Shown: positions 1 through 8,563, counted from the first letter of the stretch. The stretch: 42,521 bases of DNA from CAWHNT01 sp963830775 (GCA_963830775.1 CAWHNT010000013.1:1-42521), one strand, 5' to 3'. Numbers and translations are program-made. The notes: generated by a model not told the origin, from the sequence alone.

Positions 1-64
1 TTCTCCGCCATGCCGCCCTCCGGGGGTGATTGGGTTCGCTAAAGAACTCTCCACTCTCAGACTT

Positions 65-1459
65 TCAGGGGCGAGGTCCATCCGCGCGCTCTGCCCTCCC
101 TTGCGGCACCGGGAAGGCGTCCCCGGGCGCGTCCGGGCGGCGCCTCAGGAGCAGGAAGGTCCGCATCTCGCCGTGACCACGGATCGGCACCGCCTCACGG
201 GACTGGAGCAGGTAACGTCTCTCCAGCTTAGCGGCGACCAGCGCGCTCACCTGGATAGTGTCGGGTGGGGCGGTCGATTCCATTCGGCTCGCCAAGTTTA
301 CCGTGTCGCCCCAGACGTCGTAGGCGAACCGCTTGCGGCCGATTACGCCGGCCACAACGGGCCCCTCGTGAAGCCCGATCCGCAGCCGCAGTGGCAGGCC
401 CTCCTCGAGCGCTCGATCCGGCCGCGGCCGCGCGCATTGCGAGCGCCACCTCGGCGAGGCGGCGGTGCGGTCCGGTCCGCCTGGTGTCAGGCCGGCCGCG
501 GCCATGTAGGCGTCGCCAACGGTCTTGATCTTCTCCACGCGCCAGAGTTCGACGACCTCGTCGAAGGCGGTGAAGATGCGGTCGAGGGACGCACGACCTC
601 ACCTGCCGGGCAGGGTCGCGGCCAGGCGGGTAAAGCCCACCACGTCAGCGAAGAGGATCGCCACCTCCTCGAAGCTGTCGGCGATCGCCGTCTCGCCCGC
701 CCGCATTCGCTCTGCGACCGCGGCCGGCAGAACGTCGAGCAGCAGGCGTTCGACTTTGGCCTCCTCACGACGAAGCGCCGGGAGCGTGTAGGCGATCAGC
801 GTGAAGATCACGGACGAGGCGCCGAGGACGTTGAGAAGGGCGAGCCCCATCGCCAATGTCCCGCTGCCCACCAAACCGCCGGCCGATAGCCACGGGGGTC
901 GCAGGAGCATGTCGTAGGCCAGCGAGGCCGCGGTGAGGGCAGCGTAGGCGCCGAACCAGACCCCGCCCTGCACGCTCGCCAAGAAAGATGAAGGCGCCGA
1001 TTGGGGCGAGGATGCTCCAGAGCATGACCCCGCCCGCTGGCGCGAAGCCGCCAAGCTGCCACTGGACGACGAACGGAAGCAGCAGAAGAAGCCGAGCTGG
1101 ATCCGGGCGAACAGGCCGAAGCGTCCGGACGCGACGAGGCCGGCGAGGCTGAGCAGGAGGAACGCGACGTAGGTGAAAGGGGCAAGGGCCACCTGCCGCA
1201 GGTCGAGGGCCAGGTAGAGGACGCCGACGAGCGTTCCAGCGATGCAGGTGAAGAGCGCCAGCAGCAGGAAGGCAGCACGGCGCCGGCGCTGCGTCACGCC
1301 CGAGCCGCCCGAGGGCGGACAGTCCGTGAAGCCCCGCCAGCGCGCGCCGGACGGTGGTCGCGCTACCGCTCGTGGCCGGGTTCCCCACCCTCGCTCGTCG
1401 CGGCGGCCATCTGGTCGTAGCAGGTCAGCGCCATGGCGCCGTATCTGAAACCAGGCCAC
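65..1459 (-). pseudogene. Class III adenylate/guanylate cyclase, frame broken
   Basis: A membrane-anchored class III nucleotidyl cyclase that would make cAMP or cGMP. The N-terminal half is strongly hydrophobic with several membrane segments. A linker containing VERLLLDVLPAAVAERM leads into the catalytic domain. That domain shows ILFADVVGF with a metal-binding Asp, EKIKTVGDAYM with the substrate Lys, GLHEGPVVAGVIG, and YDVWGDTVNLASRM. The reading frame does not survive. A TGA lies in frame at 599-601, where a one-base shift over about 590-612 would give a family-like LP..EVV stretch. Conserved sequence also moves to another frame at about 980-1080 and about 425-470 and then returns. The shifts compensate in pairs, so the overall gene length is near normal. 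Either the gene is decaying or the assembly carries indel errors. The true start is uncertain; 1459 is the upper limit. Confidence 0.8.
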
Positions 1460-1845
1460 CGCCCATCTCGAGCGCGAGATAGTCCTTCATCGCCACTGCC
1501 GCGCACGCCAAGCCGCAGCCGGTCACGCAGCGCCCGGTTCACGGCATTGCAGCAGAGACAGACGATCCGCACGGCCCTGCCCAACGGCACCTCCGCCAGC
1601 CTATACCCAATCTCCTCAGCCACTTCCATCCAGCTGCAGAAGGTACTCCGGAAATGCCGAAATCAGGGTATCTCACCGCCAATTGTTCAGCTGCCTCCTT
1701 GATCGGTCCTATAGGTAGCAGACGACAACAAAAGGCGGCAGTGCGGGCTGGCGGCTGGGGCGGGAGCGGGATCAGGACCAGGGAATCCCCCTCCTCGGCT
1801 CGGGGTCGGAAGGCAGCAGTCGGCTGCTGATCAGGGAGCTCCTCG
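1460..1845. other. Intergenic region, nothing recognised
   Basis: About 390 bases lie between the divergent cyclase and sulfite dehydrogenase genes. An open frame on the minus strand (1363-1629) contains a Cys-rich VCLCCNAVNRALRD stretch, but it overlaps the cyclase 5' end and I do not recognise a family. No convincing promoter pair or terminator hairpin was found. Confidence 0.4.
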
Positions 1846-3138
1846 ATGCGCAGGCACCAGGCACCGCAGGCAATAGGCCGTGATGATCAGGGATGCGAGG
1901 ATGCCACCATCCTGGGCCGTCGCGGCGTGCTCAGGGGTGCTGGCCTCGCAGCACTCGGCGCAGCTGTGGGTGCCATCATCCCCTACGGACGCTTCATGCC
2001 CGAGGGCTATGTGCCGGTTGCCCTGGCCCAGGAGGCACGCCTCGCCTTTCCTGGCAAGTCGCCCGACCTTGTCGTGCTCGGTGACAAGCCGCTGGTGGCC
2101 GAGACACCGGCACATCTTCTTGACGATGAGGTGACGCCCACTGGCGTTCACTACATCCGGAACAACGGCCAGATCCCGGAGCCGCCGGCCGATCCCGAGA
2201 CCTGGGAGCTCACGATCGATGGTGAGGTCGAGAACCAGCTTAAGCTCACCCTAAGTGGGCTCAGGGGCCGGTTCGAGAACGTCAGCCACAACCTTGTCCT
2301 GGAATGCGGCGGCAATGGCCGGACCCAGTTCGTTCCCCAGGCTCGCGGCAATCCCTGGACCACAGGCGGCGTCGGCTGCGCCCGCTGGACCGGCGTGCGT
2401 CTGAAGGATGTGCTCGCAGCGGCTGGGCCCAAGCCATCGGCAGTCTACACGGCCCACTACGGCGCCGACCCCCATCTCTCGGGCGATCCCTCGAAGCAGG
2501 CGCTCTCGCGCGGTATCCGGCTCGAGAAGGCGCTGGAGCCGCACACGCTAGTTGCTTTCGGCATGAACGGCGAGCCTATCCCGAACATTCATGGCGGCCC
2601 TGTGCGCCTCCTCGTGCCAGGCTGGACCGGCTCCGCTAGCCAGAAATGGCTCACCCGCATCGAGCTCCGCGACCGGGAGCATGACGGGCAGGGCATGAAG
2701 GGAACGTCCTACCGGCTACCCGTCGCCCCGATCGTGCCCGGCACGGACCACAAGGGCGAGGGTTTCCGCATCCTGGAGTCGATGCCGGTGAAGTCCCTGA
2801 TCACCTCGCCTGCCGACGGTACCCGTCTCCCTGCCGGCACGCACGAGATACAGGTTCGCGGCCACGCCTGGGCCGGCGACCTCGCCGTCCAGGAGGTCTG
2901 GGTGACGGTCGACTTCGGCCAGAGCTGGCAGAAGGCCGAGCTCACAGCACCAGCGAACCGCTATGCCTGGCAGCGCTGGCGGGCAACGCTTCAGCTGCCG
3001 AGCGAGGGTTATTACGAGATCTGGGCCCGTGCCGTGGACAGCGAGGGCCGAAGTCAGCCCTTCGCGGCTCCGAACTGGAACCCGGGCGGGTACGGCGGCA
3101 ACGCCTATCACCGCATCGCGATCCTGGCCGAGGCATGA
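1846..3138 (+). CDS. sorA: Sulfite dehydrogenase, molybdopterin subunit (SorA/SoxC type)
   Basis: Periplasmic molybdenum enzyme of the sulfite oxidase family that oxidises sulfite to sulfate and passes electrons to cytochrome c. The 430-residue protein starts with a Tat-type signal (RRGVLRG at 25-31, then a hydrophobic stretch). The molybdopterin domain follows, with the Mo-ligand cysteine at residue 154 in VLECGGNGR and the conserved blocks GGVGCARWTGVRL and NIHGGPVRLLVPGW. The C-terminal third is the Ig-like Mo-oxidoreductase dimerisation domain (VTVDFGQSW, YEIWARAVDSEGRSQP). Length is typical. The stop overlaps the next gene's start by four bases (ATGA), so the haem subunit is translationally coupled. 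It lies upstream of a sulfide-oxidation operon, which supports sulfite as the substrate. SorA and SoxC cannot be told apart firmly by eye, but no sox genes are present. Confidence 0.9.
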   Translation: MRRHQAPQAIGRDDQGCEDATILGRRGVLRGAGLAALGAAVGAIIPYGRFMPEGYVPVALAQEARLAFPGKSPDLVVLGDKPLVAETPAHLLDDEVTPTGVHYIRNNGQIPEPPADPETWELTIDGEVENQLKLTLSGLRGRFENVSHNLVLECGGNGRTQFVPQARGNPWTTGGVGCARWTGVRLKDVLAAAGPKPSAVYTAHYGADPHLSGDPSKQALSRGIRLEKALEPHTLVAFGMNGEPIPNIHGGPVRLLVPGWTGSASQKWLTRIELRDREHDGQGMKGTSYRLPVAPIVPGTDHKGEGFRILESMPVKSLITSPADGTRLPAGTHEIQVRGHAWAGDLAVQEVWVTVDFGQSWQKAELTAPANRYAWQRWRATLQLPSEGYYEIWARAVDSEGRSQPFAAPNWNPGGYGGNAYHRIAILAEA

Positions 3139-3491
3139 TCCGGCAAGCACTGCTGGCCCTGCTGCTCTGTGCGACAGGTCCGGTAGCAGCACAGGAGGTG
3201 GAGGAGGACCCGTCCGTCTTCCCCGAGGGTCCCGGCCGGGACGAAGTCTTCTCCCTCTGCACGGGCTGTCACTCCTCCCGGCTGGTCCGTAACCAGGCGC
3301 TGAGCCGCGAGCGCTGGGACGACGCACTGACCTGGATGAGCGAGCGGCACGGCATGCCAGCGCTTGAGGGCGAGCAGCGGGCCCAGTTCCTTGACTATCT
3401 CACGGCACATTTCGGGCCCGGCACCGGCGGGCCCGGCCGCTCGCCCTTCCTGACCCAACCGCAGCGCAAGAACCCCTTCGCCCAGGACTGA
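3135..3491 (+). CDS. Class I cytochrome c, electron acceptor subunit of sulfite dehydrogenase (SorB-like)
   Basis: A 118-residue exported monohaem cytochrome c. Residues 1-19 form a Sec signal (hydrophobic LLALLLC region ending at VAAQ). The haem site CTGCH is at 42-46, and Met residues in WMSERHGMPAL are candidate sixth ligands. It overlaps the sulfite dehydrogenase gene by four bases, the usual arrangement for the partner that takes electrons from the molybdenum subunit toward the respiratory chain. The tail is rich in Pro and Gly and ends in QRKNPFAQD. Similar small cytochromes follow sorA in other proteobacteria. I infer the partnership from position. Confidence 0.85.
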   Translation: MIRQALLALLLCATGPVAAQEVEEDPSVFPEGPGRDEVFSLCTGCHSSRLVRNQALSRERWDDALTWMSERHGMPALEGEQRAQFLDYLTAHFGPGTGGPGRSPFLTQPQRKNPFAQD

Positions 3492-3733
3492 GCCGGTCAG
3501 AAACCGGGCCGGACCTTGACCCTCCTCGTGGCGTGCCACGTCACGGCTCCATCGCTCCAGCTGAGCCGCGAGGCCGAGCATGACCGGGCAGGCTCGGTGA
3601 CGACAAACATGGTGGCAGGGCCGTCGTGGCTCGTAATCACGCTTCCTCTCGCAGAGGAGACGCCTCGAGCCGGCGCATCCCGCAAGCGGGCAGTCTGGTC
3701 ATCCATAACCGGATGAGCTGGACCGGCGGTCTC

Positions 3734-3763
3734 TTGACGTCAGCCATGTTCTTCATATATACG
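3734..3763 (+). promoter_or_regulatory. Candidate sigma-70 promoter of the BigR-type operon
   Basis: TTGACG at 3734-3739 lies 16 bases before TATATA at 3756-3761, with TATACG at 18 bases as the alternative. The predicted transcription start falls at about 3768, on or next to the ATG at 3769, so the message could be leaderless unless a later start such as the ATG at 3823 is used. Confidence 0.55.
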
Positions 3764-3773
3764 AAGCTATGAA
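3752..3773. promoter_or_regulatory. Candidate BigR/SqrR operator
   Basis: Perfect inverted repeat TTCATA (3752-3757), 10-base spacer, TATGAA (3768-3773), in an AT-rich patch of otherwise GC-rich DNA. It covers the proposed -10 element, the transcription start and the start codon of the regulator gene, the place expected for an autorepressor. ArsR-type persulfide sensors are known to bind AT-rich dyads at their own promoters. Binding here is an inference. Confidence 0.6.
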
Positions 3774-4128
3774 TATGCTTGATCGCACCCCACCTGCCCA
3801 CGCGCCGCTTGACCCGGCGGCGATGGACCGGGCCGCCGAGGCCGCCTGCGAGCTGCTGAAGTCGCTGGCAAGCCCGGTAAGGCTCAAGATCCTGTGCCAG
3901 CTCTCGATCGGCGAGCTGCCGGTCGGTGAGCTGGCAGAGCGGCTTGGGGTCCGCGAGACCCTGGCCTCCCAGCACCTGGCGCTGTTGCGCAAGGATGGCT
4001 TGGTCAAGGCGCGGCGGGAGGGACGGTCGATCTTCTACGCGATCGCCAGCCCGGCGGCGGCGCGGGTCATCGAGACCCTCTACGCGCTGTTCTGCGCCGG
4101 TGGGCCCGGCGATCCTGAACGAGGCTGA
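3769..4128 (+). CDS. bigR: ArsR-family persulfide-responsive repressor (BigR/SqrR type)
   Basis: A 119-residue winged-helix repressor. The ArsR fold spans about residues 20-110, with the recognition helix around VRETLASQHLALLRKDGLV and the wing at ARREGRSIFYAI. Two cysteines, C43 in KILCQL and C109 in ALFCAG, are 66 residues apart. That is the spacing of the C41/C107 pair which forms a tetrasulfide bridge in SqrR and is shared by BigR. No metal-binding CXC motif is seen. It heads a run of sulfide-oxidation genes and ends six bases before the rhodanese gene. It probably represses the operon and itself until reactive sulfur is present. Starts at 3769, 3775 and 3823 are all possible; the N-terminal 18 residues look poorly conserved. 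Confidence 0.85.
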   Translation: MNMLDRTPPAHAPLDPAAMDRAAEAACELLKSLASPVRLKILCQLSIGELPVGELAERLGVRETLASQHLALLRKDGLVKARREGRSIFYAIASPAAARVIETLYALFCAGGPGDPERG

Positions 4129-4133
4129 CCAGC

Positions 4134-4694
4134 ATGACTGCGTTGCGAGCCATTGATGCTTCTACGGCCTGCCGCCTGCTCGCGGAGGACCGGGCGATCC
4201 TGCTGGACGTCCGCGAGCCGGACGAGCACGCCCGCGAGCGCATCCCTCAGGCAACAAGCCTGCCCCTATCGCGGCTCGAGCGCACGCCGCCTGTCGAGGC
4301 CGGGGGAAAGCTCGTGATCCTGCACTGCCGCAGCGGTGCGCGCACGGCAGCGAATGCGGCCCGGCTCGCCGGCGCGGTGCACGGCGAGGCGGCAATCCTC
4401 GAGGGCGGGCTTGAGGCCTGGAAGCGGGCCGGGCTGCCGACCGATGTGGATCGGCGGCGCCCGATCGAGGTGATGCGCCAGGTCCAGATCGCGGCCGGCT
4501 CGCTCGTGCTCCTGGGCACGCTTCTGGGGGCTTTGGTCTCGCCCTGGTTCCTGCTGCTCTCCGGCTTCGTCGGTGGCGGTCTGGTCCTCGCCGGCATCAC
4601 CGGCTGGTGCGGGATGGCGCGACTGCTGGCGCTCGCACCCTGGAACCGCACCAGGGCCCATGCAGCACCGCCTGCCGCCGCTGTCGCCACTTGA
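4134..4694 (+). CDS. Rhodanese domain fused to DUF2892 membrane domain (YgaP-like)
   Basis: A 186-residue sulfurtransferase anchored to the inner membrane. Residues 5-110 are a single rhodanese domain with the active-site loop HCRSGAR; the persulfide-forming cysteine is C65. Residues about 116-160 form two hydrophobic helices (SLVLLGTLLGALVSPWF and LLSGFVGGGLVLAGITG) of the DUF2892 type, followed by a short Ala-rich tail. The organisation matches E. coli YgaP, which takes sulfane sulfur at the membrane face. It follows the bigR-like gene after six bases and should be co-transcribed with it. It probably moves sulfane sulfur between SQR, low-molecular thiols and the persulfide dioxygenase. The acceptor cannot be read from the sequence. 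Confidence 0.87.
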   Translation: MTALRAIDASTACRLLAEDRAILLDVREPDEHARERIPQATSLPLSRLERTPPVEAGGKLVILHCRSGARTAANAARLAGAVHGEAAILEGGLEAWKRAGLPTDVDRRRPIEVMRQVQIAAGSLVLLGTLLGALVSPWFLLLSGFVGGGLVLAGITGWCGMARLLALAPWNRTRAHAAPPAAAVAT

Positions 4695-4704
4695 CATCAG
4701 TCAA
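4691..4704. promoter_or_regulatory. FNR/FixK-type box 1
   Basis: TTGAC-ATCA-GTCAA, a perfect 5-4-5 dyad fitting the TTGA-N6-TCAA pattern of Crp/Fnr-family activators in alphaproteobacteria. It overlaps the stop codon of the rhodanese gene (4692-4694). Its centre is 26 bases upstream of box 2, so two dimers could sit on nearly the same helix face. Confidence 0.5.
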
Positions 4705-4716
4705 GCACGTGGAAGC

Positions 4717-4730
4717 TTGATGTAGATCAA
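4717..4730. promoter_or_regulatory. FNR/FixK-type box 2
   Basis: TTGAT-GTAG-ATCAA matches the FNR/ANR consensus TTGAT-N4-ATCAA exactly. Its centre lies about 41 bases before a plausible transcription start near 4764, behind a weak -10 (TAGCCT at 4752-4757). This is the spacing of a class II FNR-activated promoter. A further dyad, GATCAAA at 4725-4731 and TTTGATC at 4739-4745, overlaps its right half. It implies oxygen or redox control of the persulfide dioxygenase operon independent of the BigR promoter. Confidence 0.6.
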
Positions 4731-4802
4731 AGCACGCTTTTGATCTTCATCTAGCCTATCCTCAAGTATGCCTGGAAATACGCAAGTCCGGCGGAGGGTG
4801 AA

Positions 4803-5666
4803 ATGCGTCCTGAAGTCACCTCCTTCTTCGATGAGCCGACGAACACCTTCAGCTACATCGTGGTCGATCCGGCGACGAAGCAATGTGCGGTGATCGACTC
4901 CGTGCTCGATTACGATCCGGCGGCGGGCAGAACCGACAAACGCTCGGCCGACGCGATCGTCGCCTTCGTCCGCGAGAAGGGCCTCAAGGTCGAGTGGCTG
5001 CTCGAGACCCACGTTCATGCCGACCATCTCTCGGCTGCGCCCTACATCCAGCAGCAGCTCGGTGGCAAGCTTGCCATCGGCGAGAACATCCGCGTCGTGC
5101 AGGACGTGTTCGGCAAGATCTTCAACGCCGGCACCGAGTTCCGGCGCGACGGCAGCCAGTTCGACCGCCTGTTCAGGGACGGGGACACCTTCGCCGTCGG
5201 GAGCATCCCGGCCCGCGTCATGCACACGCCCGGGCACACGCCGGCCTGCATGACCTATGTCATCGGCGATGCCGCCTTCGTCGGCGACACGCTGTTCATG
5301 CCGGACGCGGGCACGGCCCGGGCCGACTTTCCGGGTGGTGACGCGCGCGAGCTCTACCGCTCGACCAAGAGGATCATGGCGCTTGCCGACGAGATGCGCC
5401 TGTTCATGTGCCACGACTACAAGGCGCCGGGCCGCGACGAGTATCGCTGCGAGACCACGGTGGGCGAGGAGCGCCGCCGGAACATCCACGTCGGCGAGGG
5501 CATCTCGGAGGACGAGTTCGTGGCACTGCGTACCGGGCGCGACCGGACGCTCGCCCTCCCGCGTCTGATCATCCCCTCGGTCCAGGTCAACATGCGTGGC
5601 GGTCGGATGCCGCCGCCCGAGGACAATGGAGTGTCCTACCTCAAGGTCCCCGTCGACGCGTTCTGA
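4803..5666 (+). CDS. blh: Persulfide dioxygenase, MBL fold (Blh/ETHE1-like)
   Basis: A 287-residue metallo-beta-lactamase-fold non-haem iron enzyme, expected to oxidise glutathione persulfide to sulfite in the cytoplasm. The metal motif THVHADH is at 69-75. Other ligand blocks are HTPGHTPAC, GDTLF with a following Asp, and MCHDY. The C-terminal region RRNIHVGEG..SEDEFVALR is typical of the Blh branch found in BigR operons. A good ribosome site (GGAGGG, 4793-4798) sets the start at 4803. The 108-base gap before it carries two FNR-type boxes, so the gene can have its own promoter within the operon. Its product sulfite would feed the sulfite dehydrogenase encoded upstream. Confidence 0.9.
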   Translation: MRPEVTSFFDEPTNTFSYIVVDPATKQCAVIDSVLDYDPAAGRTDKRSADAIVAFVREKGLKVEWLLETHVHADHLSAAPYIQQQLGGKLAIGENIRVVQDVFGKIFNAGTEFRRDGSQFDRLFRDGDTFAVGSIPARVMHTPGHTPACMTYVIGDAAFVGDTLFMPDAGTARADFPGGDARELYRSTKRIMALADEMRLFMCHDYKAPGRDEYRCETTVGEERRRNIHVGEGISEDEFVALRTGRDRTLALPRLIIPSVQVNMRGGRMPPPEDNGVSYLKVPVDAF

Positions 5667-5708
5667 AGACCTCATCGTATGACCAGCAAGGGGTAAGGGA
5701 GTCCCACC

Positions 5709-5906
5709 ATGACCGCCAACGTTGGCAGCATCGACCGTGCTGTCCGGATCATCCTCGGCCTCGTGCTTCTTGCCATGCTCCTGGCCCTCGAAGGCCCGAT
5801 TCGCTGGGCCGGGCTTTTGGGCCTCGTCCTGATCGGCACCGCCCTCGTCGGCTACTGCCCGGCCTACGGCCTGCTCGGCTTGCGCACCCGCCGCGGTGCC
5901 GCCTGA
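5709..5906 (+). CDS. Small DUF2892 (YgaP-type) inner-membrane protein
   Basis: A 65-residue protein with two hydrophobic helices (about 12-27 and 31-56) and the family start NVGSIDRAVRIILG. The Cys in VGYCPAYGLLGL is conserved in this family. The gene is 42 bases after the dioxygenase, with GGGGTAAGGGAG in the gap as ribosome site. Such stand-alone DUF2892 proteins are common in sulfide-oxidation operons. They may anchor sulfur carriers or move sulfur species across the membrane, but no activity can be assigned from sequence. Confidence 0.85.
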   Translation: MTANVGSIDRAVRIILGLVLLAMLLALEGPIRWAGLLGLVLIGTALVGYCPAYGLLGLRTRRGAA

Positions 5907-5928
5907 GCCCTGCCCGTCGGAGCAACCC

Positions 5929-7699
5929 ATGCGCATCGCCCAGCTCACGCCGTTCCTCGCCGTCTCGCCGCAGATTGCCGAGGCGGATCTCGGCATCCTG
6001 GCCGCCCAGGGTTTCCGGTCGGTGATCAACAACCGACCGGACGGTGAGGCCGAGGACCAGCCGCCCAGCGCTCTTCTGGCTGCCGCTGCCGAGCGGGTCG
6101 GCTTGGCCTACCGCCCACCTGCCGGTCGTCTCGGGCAAGGTCACGGACGAGGACGTGACGGCCTTTGGCGACACGCTTGCCGAACTCAAGGGCCCGGTGC
6201 TCGCCTTCTGCCGGACCGGCACACGCTCGGCCACGCTCTGGGCCCTTTCCGAGGCTTGGCACCTCGACCCCTCGGCCGTCCTCCGCACTGCCGCAGCCGT
6301 GGGCTACGACCTGGCTGGCTTGCGCCCGCGATTGGAGGCCAGGGCAGCGGCGGAGCCCGTCGGCATCGCGCCCGTGATTCCCTTCGGCCGGCAGATCGGC
6401 TTCGATGTGGTCGTGGTCGGCGGGGGTGCGGCCGGCATTGCCGCCGCAGCGAGCCTGCTTCGCCGACGGCCCGGCCTCTCGGTGGCGATCATCGAGCCGC
6501 GCGACAAGCACTACTACCAGCCGGGTTGGACCCTGGTCGGGGGCGGCGTCTTCGATCGCGCGCGGACCGAGCGGCCGATGGCCCGTGTCATGCCCAAGGG
6601 CGCGTGCTGGATCCAGGCTGCGGTCGCCGCCTTCGAACCCGAGCGCAACCGGGTCCTGCTCGAGGACGGCGAGCGGGTCGGCTATAAGGTGCTGCTCGCG
6701 GCACCCGGGATCGAGCTGCACTGGGACGGGATCGAAGGCCTCAAGGACACCTTGGGACGCAACGGTGTCACCTCGAACTACCTGTTCGAGATGGCGCCCT
6801 ACACCTTCGAGCTGGTCCGCAGCCTGCGCGCCGGCACGGCCCTGTTCACCCAGCCGCCGATGCCGATCAAATGCGCGGGCGCGCCGCAGAAGGCGATGTA
6901 CCTGGCGTGTGACCACTGGCGCCGGGCGAACGCATTGCCGGATATCAGCGTGGAGTTCCACACGGCTGGGGCGACGCTCTTCGGCGTCCAGCACTACGTC
7001 CCGACGCTCATGGGCTATGTCGAGCGCTACGGGGCGGAACTGAGCCCGGGCTCCGACCTCAAAGCCGTCGATGGCCCGTCGCGCACGGCCTGGTTCGAGC
7101 GCAAGCGGCCGGACGGGTCGGCCGAGCGTCTCGAGCGCCGGTTCGACATGATCCATGTCTGCCCGCCGCAACAGGCTCCCGCCTTCGTGCGCCGCAGTCC
7201 GCTCGCCGACAGGGCCGGCTGGATCGAGGTCGATCCGGCGACGCTCCAGCACCCCTGCTATGGCAACGTCTTCGCTCTTGGTGATGCCTGCGCCGCGCCC
7301 AACGCCAAGACGGCGGCTGCCGTCAGAAAGCAGGCGCCGGTAGTGGCCGAGAACGCGCTCGCTGCGCTCGACGGGCACGGGCCGCGGGCGGTCTATGACG
7401 GCTACGGCTCCTGCCCGCTCACGGTCGAGCGAGGCAAGATCGTGCTGGCCGAGTTCGGCTATGGCGGCAAGCTGCTGCCGACCTTCCCCTTCCTCGATTC
7501 GCGCAAGCCCTCGCGCCTCGCCTGGCTGCTCAAGGAGAAGATGCTGCCAGCGGTCTACTGGGAGCTCATGCTCAAGGGCCGCGAGTGGCTGGCCGCACCC
7601 GAGATCCTGCCGCATCGGCCGGGTGCTCACGAGGCGCAGGAGGCCTGCCGCTACGACGCCATCCCACCGCTCGAGCGGCGGGCCGCCGGCGGCCGCTGA
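5929..7699 (+). CDS. Phosphatase-like (DUF442)/sulfide:quinone oxidoreductase fusion, one frameshift
   Basis: Two-domain protein. About the first 110 residues are the DUF442 (TIGR01244) cysteine-phosphatase-like domain: IAQLTPFLAVSPQ, GFRSVINNRPDGE, and the catalytic loop FCRTGTRS. It is followed by a flavoprotein disulfide reductase of the SQR type: VVVVGGGAAGIAAAASLLRR for FAD, HYYQPGWTLVGGG, GVTSNY, and QPPMPIKCAGAPQKAMY with a redox Cys. The C-terminal amphipathic stretch should hold it to the membrane, where it would pass electrons from sulfide to quinone. The frame changes by one base at about 6106-6116: reading CGC-CAC instead of CGCCCAC joins GLAYR to HLPVVSGKV without a break. An extra C, as sequencing error or recent mutation, explains it. 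It lies 22 bases after the DUF2892 gene. Confidence 0.85.
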
Positions 7700-7722
7700 C
7701 CCGCGCAGGACAGTATCCGGTC

Positions 7723-8514
7723 ATGCTTCCCGCCACCCTCCACGCCCAGGACGCGCTCGCCCTGCTCTCGGGCGGCTTCGTCGGCTTCTCGTTGGCGCTG
7801 ATCGGCGGCGGCGGCTCGATCCTGGCCGTGCCGCTCCTGCTCTATGTGGTAGGCATCAAGAGCCCGCACGTCGCGATTGGGACCAGCGCCCTCGCGGTGG
7901 CGGTCAACGCCTTTGCCAACCTGATCCCGCACGGCCGCGCCGGCAACGTGCGCTGGGGCCAGGCGGCGGTCTTCGCCTTGGCCGGTGTCACAGGCGCGTT
8001 TGCCGGTTCGAGCGTCGGCAAGCTGGTCGACGGCCAGCGCCTCCTCACGCTCTTCGCCCTCCTGATGCTGGTCGTAGCCGCTCTCATGCTCCGCTCCCGC
8101 CGAGCCGGCGCCGGCCCGGTCTGCACGGGCCGGACCTGCCTCGTCCGCCTGGCACTCTTCGGTCTCGGTGCCGGCTTGCTGGCCGGTTTCTTCGGCATCG
8201 GCGGCGGCTTCCTGATCGTGCCGGGCCTGGTCCTCGCCACCGGCATGGATATGATCCATGCCATCGGCAGCTCGCTGGTCTCGGTGGGCTCGTTCGGGCT
8301 CACGACGACGCTCAACTACGCTGCCTCCGGCCTGGTCGACTGGCCGATCGCGCTCTTCTTCATCGCCGGCGGTGTGGCCGGCGGCTGGGTGGGGACGGCG
8401 CTGGCCGGGCGGCTGGCGCAACAGCGCGCAACGCTGAACTACATCTTTGCCGCTGCCCTCGTTGGTGTGGCGATCTTCATGCTCGTGGAGACCTGGAGAA
8501 TGGGTACGGCGTGA
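7723..8514 (+). CDS. TauE/SafE-family anion permease
   Basis: A 263-residue polytopic membrane protein with the duplicated TauE/SafE repeat. The first half has ALIGGGGSILAVPLLLY and the second half the matching FFGIGGGFLIVPGLVLATG. About eight helices can be counted, with a short loop in the middle holding CTGRTC. Family members export sulfite, sulfoacetate or related anions, and some import thiosulfate. Here, after a persulfide dioxygenase and SQR and near a periplasmic sulfite dehydrogenase, sulfite export is the simplest role. The ATG at 7723 is 24 bases after the fusion gene's stop. The family is sure, the substrate inferred. Confidence 0.88.
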   Translation: MLPATLHAQDALALLSGGFVGFSLALIGGGGSILAVPLLLYVVGIKSPHVAIGTSALAVAVNAFANLIPHGRAGNVRWGQAAVFALAGVTGAFAGSSVGKLVDGQRLLTLFALLMLVVAALMLRSRRAGAGPVCTGRTCLVRLALFGLGAGLLAGFFGIGGGFLIVPGLVLATGMDMIHAIGSSLVSVGSFGLTTTLNYAASGLVDWPIALFFIAGGVAGGWVGTALAGRLAQQRATLNYIFAAALVGVAIFMLVETWRMGTA

Positions 8515-8563
8515 AGAGCGTCCGGCGGCACCCTGCCGGCGCAGTGAACAAGGGAGGACAATC

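Noticed and set aside
26..889. 287-residue open frame on the plus strand
   Set aside because: It runs antisense to the nucleotidyl cyclase, whose motifs are clear, and has no recognisable domain. High GC makes such mirror frames common.
3493..3507. CCGGT/ACCGG hairpin after the cytochrome c gene as a terminator
   Set aside because: Only five base pairs and no following T run.
3516..3716. 66-residue frame between the cytochrome and regulator genes
   Set aside because: No ribosome site, no motif, unusual composition; not supported as a gene.
4701..6032. 443-residue open frame on the minus strand
   Set aside because: It is the mirror of the persulfide dioxygenase and DUF2892 genes; composition is typical of antisense frames (rich in Arg, Gly, His, Asp) without motifs.
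6026..7630. 534-residue open frame on the minus strand
   Set aside because: Antisense to the SQR domain; no domain of its own.
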